A stretch of 7,596 bases of DNA from Butyrivibrio sp. (GTDB lineage Bacteria; Bacillota_A; Clostridia; Lachnospirales; Lachnospiraceae), in assembly GCF_024699075.1 (NCBI RefSeq), contig NZ_JAILQF010000477.1:1-7596 (forward strand). The letters are read 5' to 3'. The notes beneath the pieces were generated by a model. That model was not told where the DNA came from. It saw nothing but the letters and a program-made list of their open reading frames with translations, and made no database searches. This document shows positions 6,116-7,596 of this stretch, piece by piece. The position numbers were made by a program, and so were the translations under genes. Position 1 is the stretch's first letter. Every line of letters begins with the position of its first letter.

Positions 6116-6127
6116 TTAGGAGAGCTT

Positions 6128-7207
6128 ATGAAAAGACTTATTACATATATTTTTGTACTTGGGATTATTATAACTGCTTGTGGAAGAAAAGAAATAGACT
6201 ATTCCAATAATGAAAAAACAGAAGAATGCGATAATCAGAATAATTCTTTAGTTGAAAACTTATCAAGTGAGAGTATTGGAGATTCTGATGATGCTTCTAT
6301 CGACAACACTTTTGAAACAGATGATAATACCTCTACACAACAAGAAAGCAATAATATCAAATCAATAGATTTAGATACAAAAGATAATGAATTTTCAAAA
6401 GCTATTAGCGAAGATCTGGCAGAGGGATGTAGCAGAGCAAGCTTCATTGTGGATCTGGATGCTGATGGTAATAATGAAGCTTTTGTCGTTGAAGGTTACG
6501 AAGAAGATCCTGGGATTCCGGATTATGATGATTCTTTTGAATATTGGTATGTGAATAAGATTTGTTTTGTAGACGAAGAATACAATACTACTTTGTTGGA
6601 AGATTATGAAGGCAGTTATATAGCAACATCGCAAGAACTTGCTGAAGGTGATTCGCAAAGCTTTATAAGCATAAATGGGTACATCGGCGTTGATGGAATT
6701 GGATGCGTGTATTCTGTTTCTGAAGATAGCATCAAGAATTGTACTCCGAAGCTCAATATTTATGGACAGAAGAAGTTTATAAGCGATACTGAAATTGTTT
6801 GGTACGAAGAGGCCTATAGATCCTTTTTTGACTATGAAGAAGGAAGCACTCTTTCGGATTTGAACGGAAGCGGAAGATGCCAATTACTATATCATCTGTA
6901 TTTACGCGACGGTGAGTTTTATTTATACGATGCAAAAGAAGTAACTATTGATGAAGTAAAAGAAAAAGCTCCAATAGATATTCCAGAAGAAATAGATATA
7001 TCTACAGCTCAGTTTATCCTTAGGGACAATAATGAGCTGGACATAAATTATTATGAAAAAGACAAATATGGTTATGAATTCCATTGTGCGATTTATTTCT
7101 TGTCAGAGGATAAAGGCGCATGGAATCTAAAAGAGACAATTCCGGGATATATGGATGTGAATCTAAATGAGAATAACTGGTCAGTGTTGTATGAAGAAAT
7201 GAATTAA
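6128..7207 (+). CDS. Secreted acidic lipoprotein of unknown function
   Basis: This 359-residue protein has a lipoprotein signal: a basic start MKR, a hydrophobic stretch and the lipobox ITAC with C18 as the lipidated cysteine. It should be anchored to the outer face of the membrane. Residues 19-90 form a low-complexity linker rich in N, S, D and E. The globular part has a DLDADGNNE segment (109-117) with calcium-loop/FG-GAP-like spacing (D109, D111, D113, E117) and a weaker repeat DLNGSG at 244-249, as in many secreted proteins of this type. No enzyme motif is seen. The start is supported by AGGAGAG (6118-6124). It lies 106 bp after the WXG-like gene with no visible terminator between, so they may be co-transcribed. 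It could be a surface partner, an immunity protein or an unrelated lipoprotein; context does not decide. Confidence 0.85.
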   Translation: MKRLITYIFVLGIIITACGRKEIDYSNNEKTEECDNQNNSLVENLSSESIGDSDDASIDNTFETDDNTSTQQESNNIKSIDLDTKDNEFSKAISEDLAEGCSRASFIVDLDADGNNEAFVVEGYEEDPGIPDYDDSFEYWYVNKICFVDEEYNTTLLEDYEGSYIATSQELAEGDSQSFISINGYIGVDGIGCVYSVSEDSIKNCTPKLNIYGQKKFISDTEIVWYEEAYRSFFDYEEGSTLSDLNGSGRCQLLYHLYLRDGEFYLYDAKEVTIDEVKEKAPIDIPEEIDISTAQFILRDNNELDINYYEKDKYGYEFHCAIYFLSEDKGAWNLKETIPGYMDVNLNENNWSVLYEEMN

Positions 7208-7507
7208 ACACTATTGGCAGGGGCGTGCTAGTATAGGACTATATGTAATTGAAATATGTTTTGATACAGAAGTAGTAGAACCGTACTATTATGTGTATAT
7301 TGTCGATATAGATAACCATAACATAGAGGAAGACAAATCTAATCCTCAAGATCCTTATAATTTAGCGAGAGCTGCGCTTGAAGCAGAAGGAAAAATGCTA
7401 TAACGATGGATGAATTACAGATACTTCAGGATGAGAAGCGTCAGGAAATAGGTTTTGACGACAAACTGTACTATTATGGAGATGAACTTAAACTAGACGA
7501 AGAATAA
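7203..7507 (+). pseudogene. 5'-truncated, frameshifted gene remnant
   Basis: Frame 3 is open from 7203 to TAA 7401-7403 with no usable start and reads as real protein from about 7236 (GLYVIEICFDTEVVEP ... NLARAALEAEGK). At the A5 run 7391-7395 the natural continuation jumps to another frame: adding one A gives EGK-NAITMDELQ and runs on to TAA 7505-7507, ending LKLDEE. Alternatively the second part is its own 33-codon gene from ATG 7406 (MDELQILQDEKRQE...), but no ribosome site is well placed for it. Together these are about 100 codons of an acidic, tyrosine-rich C-terminal region. The missing start next to the lipoprotein stop suggests a deletion. The family is not recognised. Confidence 0.55.
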
Positions 7508-7577
7508 AAAAAGATTTTTCATATATTTTTGGATGAAGATCTTAATTATTTCAGCTAGAGGATTAGGCAATTAGACT

Positions 7578-7596
7578 ATGAGAAAAAAGATACTAT
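7578..7596 (+). CDS. 5' end of a gene running off the window (MRKKIL...)
   Basis: ATG 7578 opens a frame reading MRKKIL to the window edge. The basic start followed by hydrophobic residues would fit a signal peptide. An AGG at 7565-7567 lies about 10 nt upstream. Only six codons are visible, so this is tentative. Confidence 0.3.

Noticed and set aside
7505..7532. A/T-rich stretch after the remnant as a terminator
   Set aside because: The possible stem is only A-T pairs between A and T runs with no GC core, so it is not a credible intrinsic terminator.
7533..7574. Short ORF MKILIISARGLGN
   Set aside because: It has only 13 codons and no ribosome site. It resembles the start of a nucleotide-sugar or glycosyltransferase-type protein but stops at once, so it is too short to support.
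1..7596. CRISPR arrays, tRNA/rRNA genes, insertion sequences, riboswitches
   Set aside because: No regularly spaced repeat arrays, cloverleaf sequences, transposase motifs or known riboswitch cores were seen in reading both strands.

Overview
The window looks like a low-GC Gram-positive chromosome, most likely a Lachnospiraceae-type clostridium (Butyrivibrio and relatives). This rests on the AgrC/LytS-style GHKL kinase with the 'RGWRHDYRNHI' phospho-acceptor block, the LytTR response regulator, the paired ABC half-exporters with LSGGE/VSGGE signatures, clear AAGGAG-type ribosome sites before most genes, and intrinsic hairpin-plus-U terminators. The genus is an inference from family resemblance, not from a marker gene. 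Every gene seen is on the + strand.

Layout. Positions 83-784 encode a LytTR response regulator. Positions 871-1533 encode a cytoplasmic GHKL histidine kinase with no membrane sensor. A strong terminator (1569-1598) closes this pair and overlaps a direct repeat with LytTR-operator geometry, followed by an extended -10 (1600-1608). A transcription unit of two overlapping half-ABC exporters follows (1743-3608 and 3568-5445), ending in a second strong terminator (5547-5581). The gene-free stretch 5446-5763 holds that terminator, a 13-bp direct repeat and a second copy of the operator-like/promoter-like arrangement. It precedes an 85-residue WXG100-like protein (5764-6021) and an acidic lipoprotein (6128-7207). 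Between and after these two lie coding remnants without starts (6020-6115 and 7203-7507). The 5' end of another gene (from 7578) runs out of the window.

How the parts may work together. The kinase and regulator would sense an unknown cue and bind repeats of the type ATTCATC-N14-(A/T)TTC(A/G)TC. One such pair lies 31 bp upstream of a -10 ahead of the ABC genes. A similar but weaker pair lies about 32 bp upstream of a -10 ahead of the WXG-like gene. If real, this is a small autonomous regulon: a two-component system controlling a heterodimeric exporter and a separately transcribed small helical WXG protein plus lipoprotein. No type VII secretion ATPase or other T7SS component is in the window, so the route and role of the WXG-like protein are open. 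The eroded coding fragments downstream suggest a recombining accessory zone, as seen in toxin/immunity islands. That reading is an inference.
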